Translations under genes and position numbers: made by a program
The notes under the pieces: model-generated
Databases searched by the model: none
The model's input: only the letters and a program-made list of their open reading frames with translations
What the model was told of the DNA's origin: nothing
From: Agrocybe praecox
Taxonomy: Eukaryota; Basidiomycota; Agaricomycetes; Agaricales; Agrocybaceae
Reading direction: 5' to 3'
DNA length: 26,442 bases
Assembly (NCBI GenBank): GCA_964017145.1
Contig: CAXHKQ010000214.1
Location: 1 to 26,442 of the forward strand
In this document: positions 1 to 8,665 of the stretch, piece by piece
How positions within the stretch are numbered: the stretch's first letter is position 1
Layout of the letters: each line of letters starts with the position of its first letter

Positions 1-375
1 CAGAACGAGACTCTAATCCATTTACAACTGGGTGAATCACCACAGTGCCAACACCTGCTGAATACACAATAGTGTGATCAGCTAACCTGATTGGAACACA
101 AAGGCATCTCTTCTTGACTCGTTACCACCACCATCAACTTTAGCAACTTATTGTTTTCGCTTCATCTTACTCGCTAAACGATCGGAACTGGGTCTAGTAC
201 TCGGGTAACGATACATTCGAATCGGTACATATACTGGTTCATCAACAATGGCCGAAACTCCAACAAGGGGGGGCGCAGGTTCACACCGATCTGCACCTCC
301 GACAAGCCAAGGCGCCACTCCCTCGCGCTTGCAGTCCTCAGGATCTGCGAGCCCCAGGACCACCACATCAGATGT
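1..375. other. Sequence flanking the LINE 3' tail; unidentified repeat fragment
   Basis: No gene can be supported here. It lies just outside the A-rich 3' end of the minus-strand LINE, so it is the sequence into which that LINE inserted or was later joined. Bases 104-197 match 19079-19172 in inverted orientation, so at least part is repetitive. An open frame on the plus strand starts with an ATG at 248 (residues MAETPTRGG) and could be the beginning of another retroelement ORF1, but it runs into the LINE tail after about 40 residues and has no recognisable domain. Confidence 0.5.
104..197 (+). repeat. 94-bp repeat, inverted copy at 19079-19172
   Basis: Read on the plus strand, this segment matches the reverse complement of 19079-19172 at roughly 90% by eye, ending in the same CTGGGTCTAG. 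In the second copy the segment follows directly on the reverse-transcriptase frame of the LINE, and the match stops next to the giant element terminus. Its translation in the LINE frame contains a shared TGA, so both copies descend from an already broken source, or the segment is non-coding. Confidence 0.75.
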
Positions 376-400
376 TTTTTTTATTTTTTTTATTTTTTTA
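376..400 (-). other. A-rich 3' tail of the LINE
   Basis: On the minus strand this reads as runs of seven to eight A separated by single T. It lies after the LINE ORF2 stop and about 0.5 kb of non-coding sequence, as expected for a target-primed retrotransposon 3' end. It marks the outer boundary of the LINE. Confidence 0.8.
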
Positions 401-888
401 AATCAAAGGACCAAAGTCCCACTTGTAATCCGGCGCGCGATTGCAGTCCGGTCCCTACGTTACATACATTGGCATGCTAAGCAAGATTTTATCACTATGC
501 TACATCTGCGAGGGCGGGCATAAGGCCCACCAAGATTGCAGACCGCCGTTAGGCGGTCAGAATGTTGCTGGTTCGATGGCGCTGGCACCATCGCAAGCGA
601 GTAAGCATTGTGGCCGGGGCATCAAGCTCAGCCCACAGTTCACACCCCACCCAGTCCATAATCCCCTCACGTTCCAAGTCGCATCGCTGCTTCCGCTTAG
701 CCTGAGTGCCCCCGAAGGGTCAGGCCGAAGCCCACAAACCCAGGTACCCACTAAAGGGCCCCCAACGCCCCCGCAGGGTCAGGACGAATCCCACAAGTCA
801 GAGTACTAGAGCGCGCGCCATTGTAATGGCAAAGAGTCCACAGTCCGAGGAAGACATGTCCCGCAGGCCAGGCTGGAGCCCAACCTGC
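401..888 (-). other. LINE 3' untranslated region
   Basis: This stretch lies between the ORF2 stop (TAA at 891-889 on the minus strand) and the A-rich tail. It has no open frame that resembles a protein on the minus strand. The plus-strand open frames here lack family resemblance and are taken as chance. Confidence 0.65.
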
Positions 889-972
889 TTATCCAACCCC
901 TGCGGGCCGCCTGAACGCAAACACTGAGTCGTTGTCGTCTAGGCAGCCTCTACTGTCAAATTTATGCATGAA
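889..972 (-). pseudogene. LINE ORF2 C-terminal tail (fragment)
   Basis: The minus strand encodes a short tail with residues NDSVFAFRRP before a TAA at 891-889. Ending in an Ala-Phe-x-Phe type motif soon after the Cys/His region is typical, as I recall, of agaricomycete Tad-like LINE polyproteins. It is separated from the upstream ORF2 fragment (1838-2123) by MITE 1. If MITE 1 and one of the two 9-bp flanks are left out, the frames on either side join without a stop. Confidence 0.7.
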
Positions 973-1837
973 GTACTGGTAGTTACCAGTTAAGGGTTAT
1001 ACATCCCCACCGGCCACTTCCCAAGCCCTCTGGCTGGCCTATTGTGATCTGATGTGACCTGATGTGACCTATTGTGACTATAGTCATGTGTCTGCTATTG
1101 ATGGCATCAAAATCAATGCACATGACTTTTTGCTTGCCTCTATTTACATGTTTGGGCTCCACTCATATGTTTATATGGCCTCAAATACAAACAAATAATA
1201 AATAATAATGTCAGCAGGCAGAGGCAGGCATAATACAAAACAAACAATGCCTTTGAGTGACATCACATCCAAACAACCCAATAAGGCAAGAGGACTTTGG
1301 ACTTTGAGATTTTTGCGATAAAGGCCTTTCATGCATGATAGATGGGACTAATACATGACCAAATAAGATCAAATCTATTTTTAGAACAGATCTATATTTA
1401 GCACAAATTTTCTATTTTTAAAATATTTTTGTATTGAGTAGGTAATATATTTATTTATAACCCGGATCTATTTTTAGAACACTTTACATATTTGGTTAGT
1501 TCAAGCCTAAAATGGTATAGTACACATTTTTTGATGATTTTAGAATTTTTTTCAGCTTGCTACGAATATTTTAATCTTTTATTTTGATTTGTACCCGGCT
1601 TTCTGCGGATATTTTGTGTTTTGTGGCTGAACCATTGATGATTATGTAATAAAAAATATTTACCATAGCTTTTGAATTTTTCTCTACAATTTTGGTTTTT
1701 GGTGGCTGTGCAACAGATCACATGACTTTCACATGACTACAGCCCTCTAGTCACTGTTGGTCACCCTGATACATGACATTGGGCAAGTAGGTAGTGGCCT
1801 GTGGGGATGCATAACCCTTAAGTGGTAACTACCAGTC
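973..1837. mobile_element. MITE-like element, copy 1 (865 bp)
   Basis: The ends form imperfect terminal inverted repeats of about 45 bp: the left reads GTACTGGTAGTTACC and the right, reverse complemented, GACTGGTAGTTACC, followed on both sides by TTAAGGGTTAT. The flanking 9-mers ATGCATGAA (964-972) and ATCCATGGA (1838-1846) match at 7 of 9 positions and are the likely target-site duplication. There is no coding capacity. The interior is AT-rich, and its left 400 bp (1020-1370) is clearly the same sequence as 20110-20400 in the second copy. It interrupts the LINE ORF2. Confidence 0.8.
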
Positions 1838-2123
1838 ATCCATGGATGAGTCTGCCAGTAACTTGTGGTCTAGGAATTTGATCAGATGCACCAAGAGTTC
1901 CGGTGGCCGACCGTCTCGCTCGCGTGTATGTTTATTACCCACTTGCAATATGTGTGCGCGCGTCTGCAGGTGGTGGCCGCATTCGCACGCATGAGATTCT
2001 TGGATGTTAAAGCGCTCGTAATAAGTGCCAATAGGGGCGTGATTGAGGATGCATCTATTCATCCTTGCGACGAGCGTTACTAGCTCGCCTTTCACTTCAC
2101 GGAGCCAGGTACCTTCATTAAGA
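1838..2123 (-). pseudogene. LINE ORF2 fragment: C-terminal Cys/His region after RNase H
   Basis: The minus-strand frame contains NHAPIGTYYERF followed by CECGHHLQTRAHIL, the C-x-C-x(n)-H-I-L type zinc-binding region found after RNase H in Tad-like LINE polyproteins. The final cysteine expected after HIL is Gly here (HILQVGNKH), another sign of decay. Upstream it is cut by the Tc1 element at a TA (2124-2125) and downstream by MITE 1. Leaving out the Tc1 element and one TA joins it in frame to the fragment ending at 3722. Confidence 0.8.
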
Positions 2124-2125
2124 TA

Positions 2126-2337
2126 CAGTGGGGGACAAAACCGTTACAATGTTTTGTACATTTCAAGTAAACCTGAAATAACTTGGGAGCCAGGCAAGCT
2201 AGAACCTTGAAATTTTAAATGTAGATAGTCCTGGATGTTATCTACCCAAACATATGTCAATGATTATGTAAACTCCATTTTTTCCCACACTAAAAATTAT
2301 TTAAAAGTACAAGTACATTGTAACGGTTTTGTCCCTC
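2126..2337 (+). repeat. Tc1 element left terminal inverted repeat
   Basis: It pairs with 3508-3719. A 21-bp motif (GGGACAAAACCGTTACAATG plus T) occurs at the outer end (2132-2152) and again, in opposite orientation, at the inner end (2315-2335), so the repeat is itself bounded by inverted copies of the likely transposase-binding site. The middle of the repeat is AT-rich. Confidence 0.95.
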
Positions 2338-2364
2338 TTGAAAATTATATACTATTTACACTAT

Positions 2365-3381
2365 TCAGTACTTGGTATAGCCTCCCTTGGCCTTAGCAAC
2401 AGCTGCAACCCTTCTAGGCATACTTTCTATCAAATTCTGACACACAGAGGCTGGAATTTCATTCCACACCTTCTGTGTCCTTTCCCAAAGTTCTGCTATG
2501 CTAGAAGGGGCTGTTTCATAGTCTCCAAGCCTTGCCTTGAGATGAAACCAAAGGTGTTCAATTGGGTTGAGGTCTGCTGATTGAGGGGGCCACACCATAA
2601 CTTCCATACCACTGTCTTTTAGCCAGTTCATGGCCTTTTTGCTCTTGTGCTTGGGGTCATTGTCTTGCTGAAAAATGACATCCTCTGGGTTCTTGTTGTA
2701 ATATGCAAGGCTTTGCTGGAGTTCATCATCCAGAATGGACACATAGAGGTCAGCATCCATCCTCCCATCAATCTTGGTCCCATACCCAACTCCTTCCCAA
2801 AACATACAGCCCCAAAACATCAAATTCCCTCCTGCAAATTTGACAGTGCCCTCTACCAGTCTATCACTAAGCCTCTCTCCTGGCATTTTCCACACCCACT
2901 TCCTCCCATCTGACCCCAAATGATTGACTTTGGTCTCATCTGTGTAGACAACACGCTTCCAGTCATCAACAGTCCAGTGTATATGGCTCATTGCAAAGTC
3001 CATGTGTTCCTTCCTATGTCGTTTGAAGAGAAAAGGCCGTTTCTTCTTGACTACAGCCTTTAATCCAGTGCTCCGAAGTGCTCTGCAAACAGTCTTTGAT
3101 GATAGAGACTGGTTGGTAATGTCTTTCAAGGTTTTGGCAACCTCAACAGCATTTTCAGCCTTGCGAGAAGAGATAAGGCATATGGCATATTTGATATTGG
3201 ATGGTGAAAGCTTGCAAGGACGACCACCAGTGGACTTGGGAAGGTCAGAGCAGTATCTGTTGCGGATACGGGATATAGAGGCAATGGAACAACCAGTAAT
3301 AGCTTCAATTTGGTGAGCAGAATGACCTTGGGTAAGAAGATGAATGATGTGGGTGCGTTGGGCAGTAGTAATGCAGTGCAT
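2365..3381 (-). CDS. Tc1-family DD34E transposase
   Basis: This is a 338-residue cut-and-paste transposase that would bind the 212-bp inverted repeats and join the element to TA sites in the nucleus. The N-terminal half has two helix-turn-helix units: residues ~5-45 with HQIEAITGCSIASISRIRNR, and ~60-115, with a GGRPCKL basic hinge between them. The DDE/D catalytic core shows VVYTDETKVN, FQQDNDPKHKSKKA and WPPQSADLNPIEHLW. The second Asp and the Glu are separated by 34 residues, the Tc1 spacing. The ATG at 3381-3379 is chosen because the open frame further upstream begins only with TTG and runs into the inner end of the repeat. The length is normal for the family and there are no introns, stops or frameshifts. 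Confidence 0.96.
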   Translation of the reverse strand: MHCITTAQRTHIIHLLTQGHSAHQIEAITGCSIASISRIRNRYCSDLPKSTGGRPCKLSPSNIKYAICLISSRKAENAVEVAKTLKDITNQSLSSKTVCRALRSTGLKAVVKKKRPFLFKRHRKEHMDFAMSHIHWTVDDWKRVVYTDETKVNHLGSDGRKWVWKMPGERLSDRLVEGTVKFAGGNLMFWGCMFWEGVGYGTKIDGRMDADLYVSILDDELQQSLAYYNKNPEDVIFQQDNDPKHKSKKAMNWLKDSGMEVMVWPPQSADLNPIEHLWFHLKARLGDYETAPSSIAELWERTQKVWNEIPASVCQNLIESMPRRVAAVAKAKGGYTKY

Positions 3382-3507
3382 AGTGAAATAATGAGTTGTG
3401 GGGGGCCACAAGCATTGTACAAGAGTATATATACCTTTTCCCAACCAATCACATGATTTTATTGCACTTATTTGGGTGTAATCAACAAAGTCAGGTGATT
3501 TGGCTGA

Positions 3508-3719
3508 GAGGGACAAAACCGTTACAATGTACTTGTACTTTTAAATAATTTGTAGTGTGGGAAGAAATGGTGCTTACATAATCATTGACATAAGTTTGGG
3601 TAGATAACATCCAGGACTATCTACATTTAAAATTTCAAGGTTCTAGCTTGCCTGGCTCCCAAGTTATTTCAGGTTTACTTGAAATGTACAAAACATTGTA
3701 ACGGTTTTGTCCCCCACTG
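3508..3719 (-). repeat. Tc1 element right terminal inverted repeat
   Basis: This is the partner of 2126-2337, carrying the same outer motif ending at 3719 and the inverted inner copy of the 21-bp motif starting at about 3510. Transcription of the transposase would have to start in or next to this repeat. Confidence 0.95.
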
Positions 3720-3721
3720 TA

Positions 3722-4588
3722 TGTTGGTTCGAGTAAATCCCTGGCGAGATTCTTGAGGCGCATAAAGTTATGTCCTCGATAGTTGGAGTCTTGGAAGAGT
3801 ACCTTCCAATCCTCCTGTACTGTTTTAGTGACGACCTTTCGTACACTGTCTAATGAAGTAGCTGGGTGGTCCCCAAGAGGTTCGATTTGAGCCCAACTAA
3901 TGTCGTTGGCTTCTTGGTGTATCCTCCATTTCAGTTTCGACAGAACCTGAATGAAGTCTACTTTTCATGTGGCATCTTCTTCTAGCCATGGTTGAAGGGC
4001 TCAACAGATGGCCAAAGAATGTCCTTGGCCACTATGGAGGGTAGGGTCCAGTGCTCTTTTGGCCGAAGCCATCGAGTCAGTGAAGATAACAATCCTTTCG
4101 CAATTGTCTTGCTGGGTGGCAAGGACTATCACTGAACAAATGGCAAAGAGTTCTGCATCGGGTGCAGTCACTGGTCCGGCTGGGTGCGATATGGTGTGAG
4201 TCCGTTTGTGCCCCCAGTATAATAAGGCAGTCGAGACCACCTGTCGCTGTACATCGTTCGGCACCGAAGCGTCGACCGCGCAATACACTGCTGTTTCTTT
4301 GTCTTGTGCTTTGCGGAGCACTTGGTCAAGACCTACACGAACCGCATCCGCTGACGCGTCGTCAGTGGGGCATGGTTCGAATGTGAAACATTTGTCGAAT
4401 AAATCCAACAACCTGTTTCCTGGTCGAGCCTCCATCGCCACGGGCGAGAAAGACTCTGTGAGTTCAGGGAGATGGCGGTCTATCTCCATGAGGGCCCCTC
4501 CTACCTTTGCTTTCTGAGCAGGAGTGAGCCTTGAAATTGCTGACGGGTGAACGTCAGCCCGCTTGTGATGCTCCTGCGATAACACCTG
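3722..4588 (-). pseudogene. LINE ORF2 fragment: RNase H domain
   Basis: The minus-strand frame entering at 4588 shows the RT-RNase H connection (LTPAQKAKV, MEARPGNRLLDLF), then an RNase H domain with the expected acidic positions: YCAVDASVP, APDAELFAI and IVIFTDSMASAKRAL. RNase H would degrade the RNA strand of the cDNA hybrid. The frame is broken by TGA at 4003-4001, just after SGQGHSLAIC, and by another TGA about 36 bases later. The same frame then continues (VLSKLKWRI) to the Tc1 site at 3721. The N-terminal end stops abruptly at the giant element terminus (4589), so the RT portion that should precede it is missing. Confidence 0.88.
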
Positions 4589-4680
4589 TAGATGCTAACC
4601 TGATGCATCATATCTGGCAGTTGCCCAAGTGGCTGATACATGCATATGGGCACTTGCCAGACTTCCTATTTAGGATGACC
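4589..4680 (+). repeat. Giant element left terminal inverted repeat
   Basis: It pairs with 18978-19070 with about 75-80% identity by eye and one or two 1-nt gaps. It contains the palindromic pair TGGCAGTTGCCC and GGGCACTTGCCA around GATACATGCATAT, so the terminus can fold on itself as well as pair with the other end. Confidence 0.8.
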
Positions 4681-5190
4681 TCAACAACTGGGCTGGTATG
4701 GCGCCGGGCCTGCCGCAGTAGGGCTTTGTAGGGCCAGCGCACATAAATAACAGTGCCGAATGCCGTTTAGAACAGTGAGGAGAAAACATATTGGGTGTAG
4801 TGGTGTGATTATGTCATCAGTTTCAAAGAACGACGGGATTTCCATTCTGGGAGATTCTGAATATATGTTTTTGTTATAACTGATTCATTTTTGTTCCTTT
4901 CGGCGCCAAACTTCTCCTTTAAATTCCTTAATAATACTTCTACCTATTGCACTCTTGAGCGCCAATCTTAGATAGGGTTATTGGATGGATTGCAAATGTT
5001 GAACTTGGATGACGAGTTATATTTATAAATACATTATGTCATAAATGCGCATGCATTCTATATTTAAACCTGATGATGCAAACGGTCACAGCTTTGGTTG
5101 TCGAAAACATTCCCAATTTAAAAATAGGAGCATAAAACATAGTGTATTGATCATAAAGCATATGTAGGTACAAAAGGGCATAGAAAGTAA
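4681..5190. other. Left subterminal non-coding region of the giant element
   Basis: AT-rich, with no credible gene. It holds a GGCGCC-centred motif with CGAAAGGA next to it (about 4898-4909, minus strand) that recurs in the right subterminal region near 18730-18750. It also holds a GGATGGATTG...GGATGACGAGTTAT motif (4983-5028) that recurs twice right of the LINE (24039 and 24241). Confidence 0.6.
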
Positions 5191-8056
5191 TCACAGGAGC
5201 TGAAAGACAGCCATACAATCTTCCAGAGCATCAACCCAGCGACGTCGAAGCTTTGGAGATTTATGTGTACGAAGGCCCCAATAGTATAGCCCCCCCATGA
5301 TAGAAACAATCCCATTACTCCCAGATATTTTCAACGCTGCGAAATCACCGTCCAATGACGGGCGAATTGTACCCTTCGCTGTAATCCTCCATTCAGGCTG
5401 CAAAGATTTCCACCACGCCAAGAATTCCTTCTCAAAGAGCACCGGGTCACGCACCGCCTCCTCGACAGCGTATGAAAATTTACGCTTTCGCTTTATCCAC
5501 TCTCCGATGCTAGCAGGTCTCCCACTCGCTGACAAGAATGGCTTTGTTTCGGCGTGGTTGCAACGTGTTTCGAAAGTCGACCAGACATCGACCATTTCGG
5601 CCCACCGAGATCCCAAAGCAGGCCGGGCGTCGAGGAAGCTGTTGAGCACCGAGGTATACCACTGCGGTACAAGTGCTGTGGAATTTGGAGCTTTGGAAAC
5701 ATCTTTGCGTGATTTCTTTGCCTTGGAGACCGGTGCAGAAACTGGAGCTTCTTCGGCTTTACGTTTCTTGTTTCGCGTGGTGGGAGTAGACGCAGGCAGG
5801 TCGCCAGTAAGCGTATTCGATTTTCTGGAATTTTTTGCGGTGGGATTTGTTGCGGATTCTAAGAGTAGAGCGTTATGTTTTGTTGAGCGAGAATTTGAAG
5901 TAGGCATGGACAACCTGTCCGTGTCTGTTACACAACGTTCAGGTGCTGGTATGGGTGGTGTGCTGCTCGAAGAATCGTTGATAGGGATAGGCGTTGTAGG
6001 GCAAGGTGGTGTGCTGCTCAAAGAATCGTTGATAGGGACAGGCGTCGTAGGGCAAGGTGGTGTGCCGCTCAAAAAATCGTTGATGGGGACAGGTGTCGTA
6101 TGGCAAGGTGGTGTGTCCCTCAAAAAATCATTAATAGGGACAGGCGCCGTAGGTCGTTCGACCGCACCGAGTGCTGGTGTAAGTTGCTCAGGCGTTGTAG
6201 ATCGTTCGACTGCATCAAGTGCTGGTGTAGGTTGCTCTGCTGAACTGGATCCTGGCGTACATTCGTCAGCTGCACTAGGCTCTGGTCTGATAGGTTGTGC
6301 ATCAGGGCCTGGTATGGTGTTGTGGGATGGAACACCCACTACAAGAGATGTTGTAGGTCGCTCAGCAGCATTGTTGAGGGTTTCAGTAGCAGCCAATTCC
6401 TGAGGGTACAGTACAGCCTCTGTAGCACCGGGGTTTTCAACGATAACGGAGGGTGGCAATGAAACGGGGCTCTGATGGCGGGGAGAAACTGGAGGACTCC
6501 AACCAGGGGAGGGTGGTGCGCTTGCTGTTTGAGAATTGAAGGTGGATTGGTTTCCGGGTTCGGCCAAGGGAGAAGATGCGGATTTAGACAATGGTTCGAT
6601 GGGTTGAGACAATTCGGCAGCCGATGACGATGGTGGGGCAACTGGACGTGAAGGGACAGGCGCTGCTGCGGTAGCATTGGTGGCATTGGTAGACTCGGGT
6701 AAGATTTCATTGTCGACTGCATGGTCAGTGCAGGGGATAGGTACAGCAGCAGGGAGGTGGTCCTCGATATGATCGATTTCACAATCGTCCTTGTCGAACT
6801 CCATCGAGAGTAAACCTTCAAGTCCATCCTCGGGAGGAATGGCACGGGAACGGCACTCCTGTGGTGCTGAAAATGAGTATCAGTAAATAGGTAAATAGAA
6901 AATTGAAATAAATAGTTGAGACGTACGAAAGCATTTGCGAAGAAACGAACCGAAAATAGGTACAACATACTTCTTGTATCGAGCTCTTTCAGCTCGTCCA
7001 AAATTCATTTTTGTATCGCCAACAGTTTTGCCAGAATGGACGCTAATATTCCGTAAGAGAAATGAACTAAAGAGGTGGAATTTGAAGTAAGTACCTGATC
7101 ATGTTTAGTCGACCATTGTATGCAGGCTCCGGCCCACCAGCAAGAAGGGTAACGTTCCAGCCAGTAGAGTCGCGGATGGAATCGAGTATAGGGTGAATGA
7201 AAGGTACTAAAGCTTCGATGAACCTGTGTAAGATAGAATAAGGGTAGTAAGAAAGAGACGTTATGACAAGTAAAAAATAAAATACCTTTGACGGTCTCTC
7301 GGATCGGTCGAAGGTTTATCCTGCTGGTCGTTTTCCCATTTTACCAGAGCCGCTGCATGTTCACTCCTTGCTGCTGCTTCCCAAAGCTCCTGGTCTTCCT
7401 TGCTCAGTTCGTTAAATAGTTCACGGGCAACACGATCTCTCAGTGCCGCGAGGTTCTTGCGTTCCGTTCCTTCAGCGAGAACTCTTGTTTGAACAATTTG
7501 CGCAATTTCGTGTTGTTTGGTTTTCCTCCATATATTGCAGGCAGTCTTCTGTCTTGGGCGCGCGATACTTTTCCCAGAAATCTTCTGAAATAGCGCGGCA
7601 AATGGGTTGCCAGAGCCCGTATCTTTGGAGAATGGATTGTTTTTCATATAAAGGTAATTGAGTCTGCGTTTGATTTGCTGAGAAAAAAATAAGTATTAAT
7701 TTTGACACGTCCGCGTCACAGACAACTACAATGTGACTTACCCCTTTCTTCCGTACAATCAGCTGTTGGCGTGCTTCAAGCTTTGCCATTTGTTCAGCAT
7801 AATCTTCTTGTAATAATATGTCCGGGTCTGGCTCTGGATACTCCTCGTCGGGGGCGTCATCATCTACTGTAGCAAGATCTTCTTCGTTCGGCTCTTCATC
7901 ACTTCCCAGCTCGATCGGAAAACGCTTGAAGTATCGGCGTTGGATATCAGGGACGATGTCCTTGACATAGCCATTTTGGACCGCATTGCAGTATAGTTCG
8001 CGTTGTTGCAAGAGAAATTCACCGCGTAAACCGCGAAACGAGCCTGGATTGACCAT
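5191..8056 (-). pseudogene. Large cargo protein with HMG-like segment; one frameshift (agaricomycete-specific family)
   Basis: I recognise the family (widespread in agaricomycetes) but know of no assigned function. Five exons fit canonical GT-AG introns: 8056-7742, 7677-7286, 7224-7095, 7042-6927 and 6866-5191, about 875 codons. Exon 1 has FRGLRGEFLLQQRELY and DIQRRYFKRFP. Residues ~145-222 (RPRQKTACNIW to LVKWEN) resemble an HMG box, which would suggest DNA binding. Exons 3-4 carry GGPEPAYNGRLNMI and HSGKTVGDTKMNFGRAE. Exon 5 holds a long Pro/Ser/Thr-rich disordered region with 17-residue repeats, a basic nuclear-localisation-like patch (NKKRKAEE, KAKKSRKD), and a conserved C-terminal block ending GSNGIVSIMGGLYYWG. 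Exon 3 has one base too many at 7200-7203 (a four-base run where the family frame needs three), which shifts the frame. It is therefore called a pseudogene unless the base is a sequencing error. It is divergent from the HBD gene. Confidence 0.8.
5945..6150 (-). repeat. 51-bp coding minisatellite, four copies
   Basis: Four tandem copies of a 17-residue unit (consensus TTPVPINDSLSSTPPCP) lie within the disordered tail of the minus-strand cargo gene. The copies differ at a few positions each. A second, looser repeat (EQLTPALGAVERPT and variants) follows at about 6150-6250. Such repeats are prone to copy-number change. Confidence 0.85.
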
Positions 8057-8665
8057 TCAGAGGATACAAGAGAGAAGGGCGAGGAGAGGAGAGGAGATGA
8101 CGGTGAGTGGATTGAACTTGGTCTCTAAATGTGGTGGAAAAAAGCAGAGCATCCAGGTAAATGGTTCGGACCAGACATAGAAGGCCAGCAATGCGCACAT
8201 AGAGGTGAGGTACAAGTTTCAGAAAGGCCGCTATCGAACGAATTCACTATCCATTTCCCAAGTTCCCGCCCTTAGATCCAATGGGGAGCCATTCCGAAAT
8301 TAGGAGCGTCGTTCATGGAGAAAATGAACCGAAAATCGCCAAGAAAGATAAGTTTTCTCCTGATCTTGCTCACTGAAAACGAGAGTTAACATGAGGTCAA
8401 AGATTTTAGCCCAAACTGCCAGACCCTTGGGACTCGGGAAGAAAAAGAAGCGACACATGCAGACTATAGGACGAACGAAGCCGTAATCGACCTGGAACAA
8501 CACAATTGCCCAACGTTAGGGCTTCGGTAACGGGGATCATATTACACAAGGATGGTAAGGGTCCTCTCCCTGCTGGACGTAAATTATTTAAACGCAACTA
8601 TTCTATTCAAGTGGCCAGAGAGGTATTTTCCTTCCCTTCTTCCGTTTCTTATACCACCCTCTGCG
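8057..8665. promoter_or_regulatory. Shared divergent intergenic region between two cargo genes
   Basis: This 609-bp region separates the start codons of the minus-strand cargo gene (ATG at 8056) and the plus-strand HBD gene (ATG at 8666), so both promoters must lie in it unless there are upstream exons. It has no credible ORF. A purine-rich stretch (about 8067-8100, GAGAGAAGGGCGAGGAGAGG) lies just upstream of the minus-strand start, and a TTATTTAAA-type AT-rich site lies about 80 bp before the plus-strand start. Calling it bidirectional is inference. Confidence 0.5.

Larger units (their letters stand above)
2126..3719 (-). mobile_element. Intact Tc1/mariner transposon (1,594 bp)
   Basis: The element has 212-bp terminal inverted repeats (2126-2337 and 3508-3719), differing at only a few positions, and begins CAGTGGGGGACAAAACC. 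It is flanked by TA on both sides (2124-2125 and 3720-3721), the standard Tc1/mariner duplication. It contains one intact transposase gene. It lies within LINE ORF2 codons for a Tyr (EPT-Y-LNEG), and removing it with one TA restores that frame. The near-identical repeats, open transposase and clean site make this the youngest-looking insertion in the window and possibly still mobile. Confidence 0.97.

Noticed and set aside
441..809. Plus-strand ORF with a zinc-knuckle-like CYICEGGHKAHQDC
   Set aside because: Lies in the 3' untranslated region of the minus-strand LINE. The Cys/His spacing is non-canonical and nothing around it resembles a gag protein.
3382..3516. N-terminal extension of the Tc1 transposase open frame
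   Set aside because: Begins with TTG, overlaps the terminal repeat, and lacks family similarity. The internal ATG at 3381 gives the usual length.
4580..4597. Target-site duplication for the giant element
   Set aside because: No 4-10-bp direct match between the left flank (ending ACACCTG) and the right flank (starting AGGCTGG) stands out above chance.
5297..6403. 368-codon plus-strand ORF
   Set aside because: Antisense shadow of the last exon of the minus-strand cargo gene, whose residues match a known family and whose exon phases fit.
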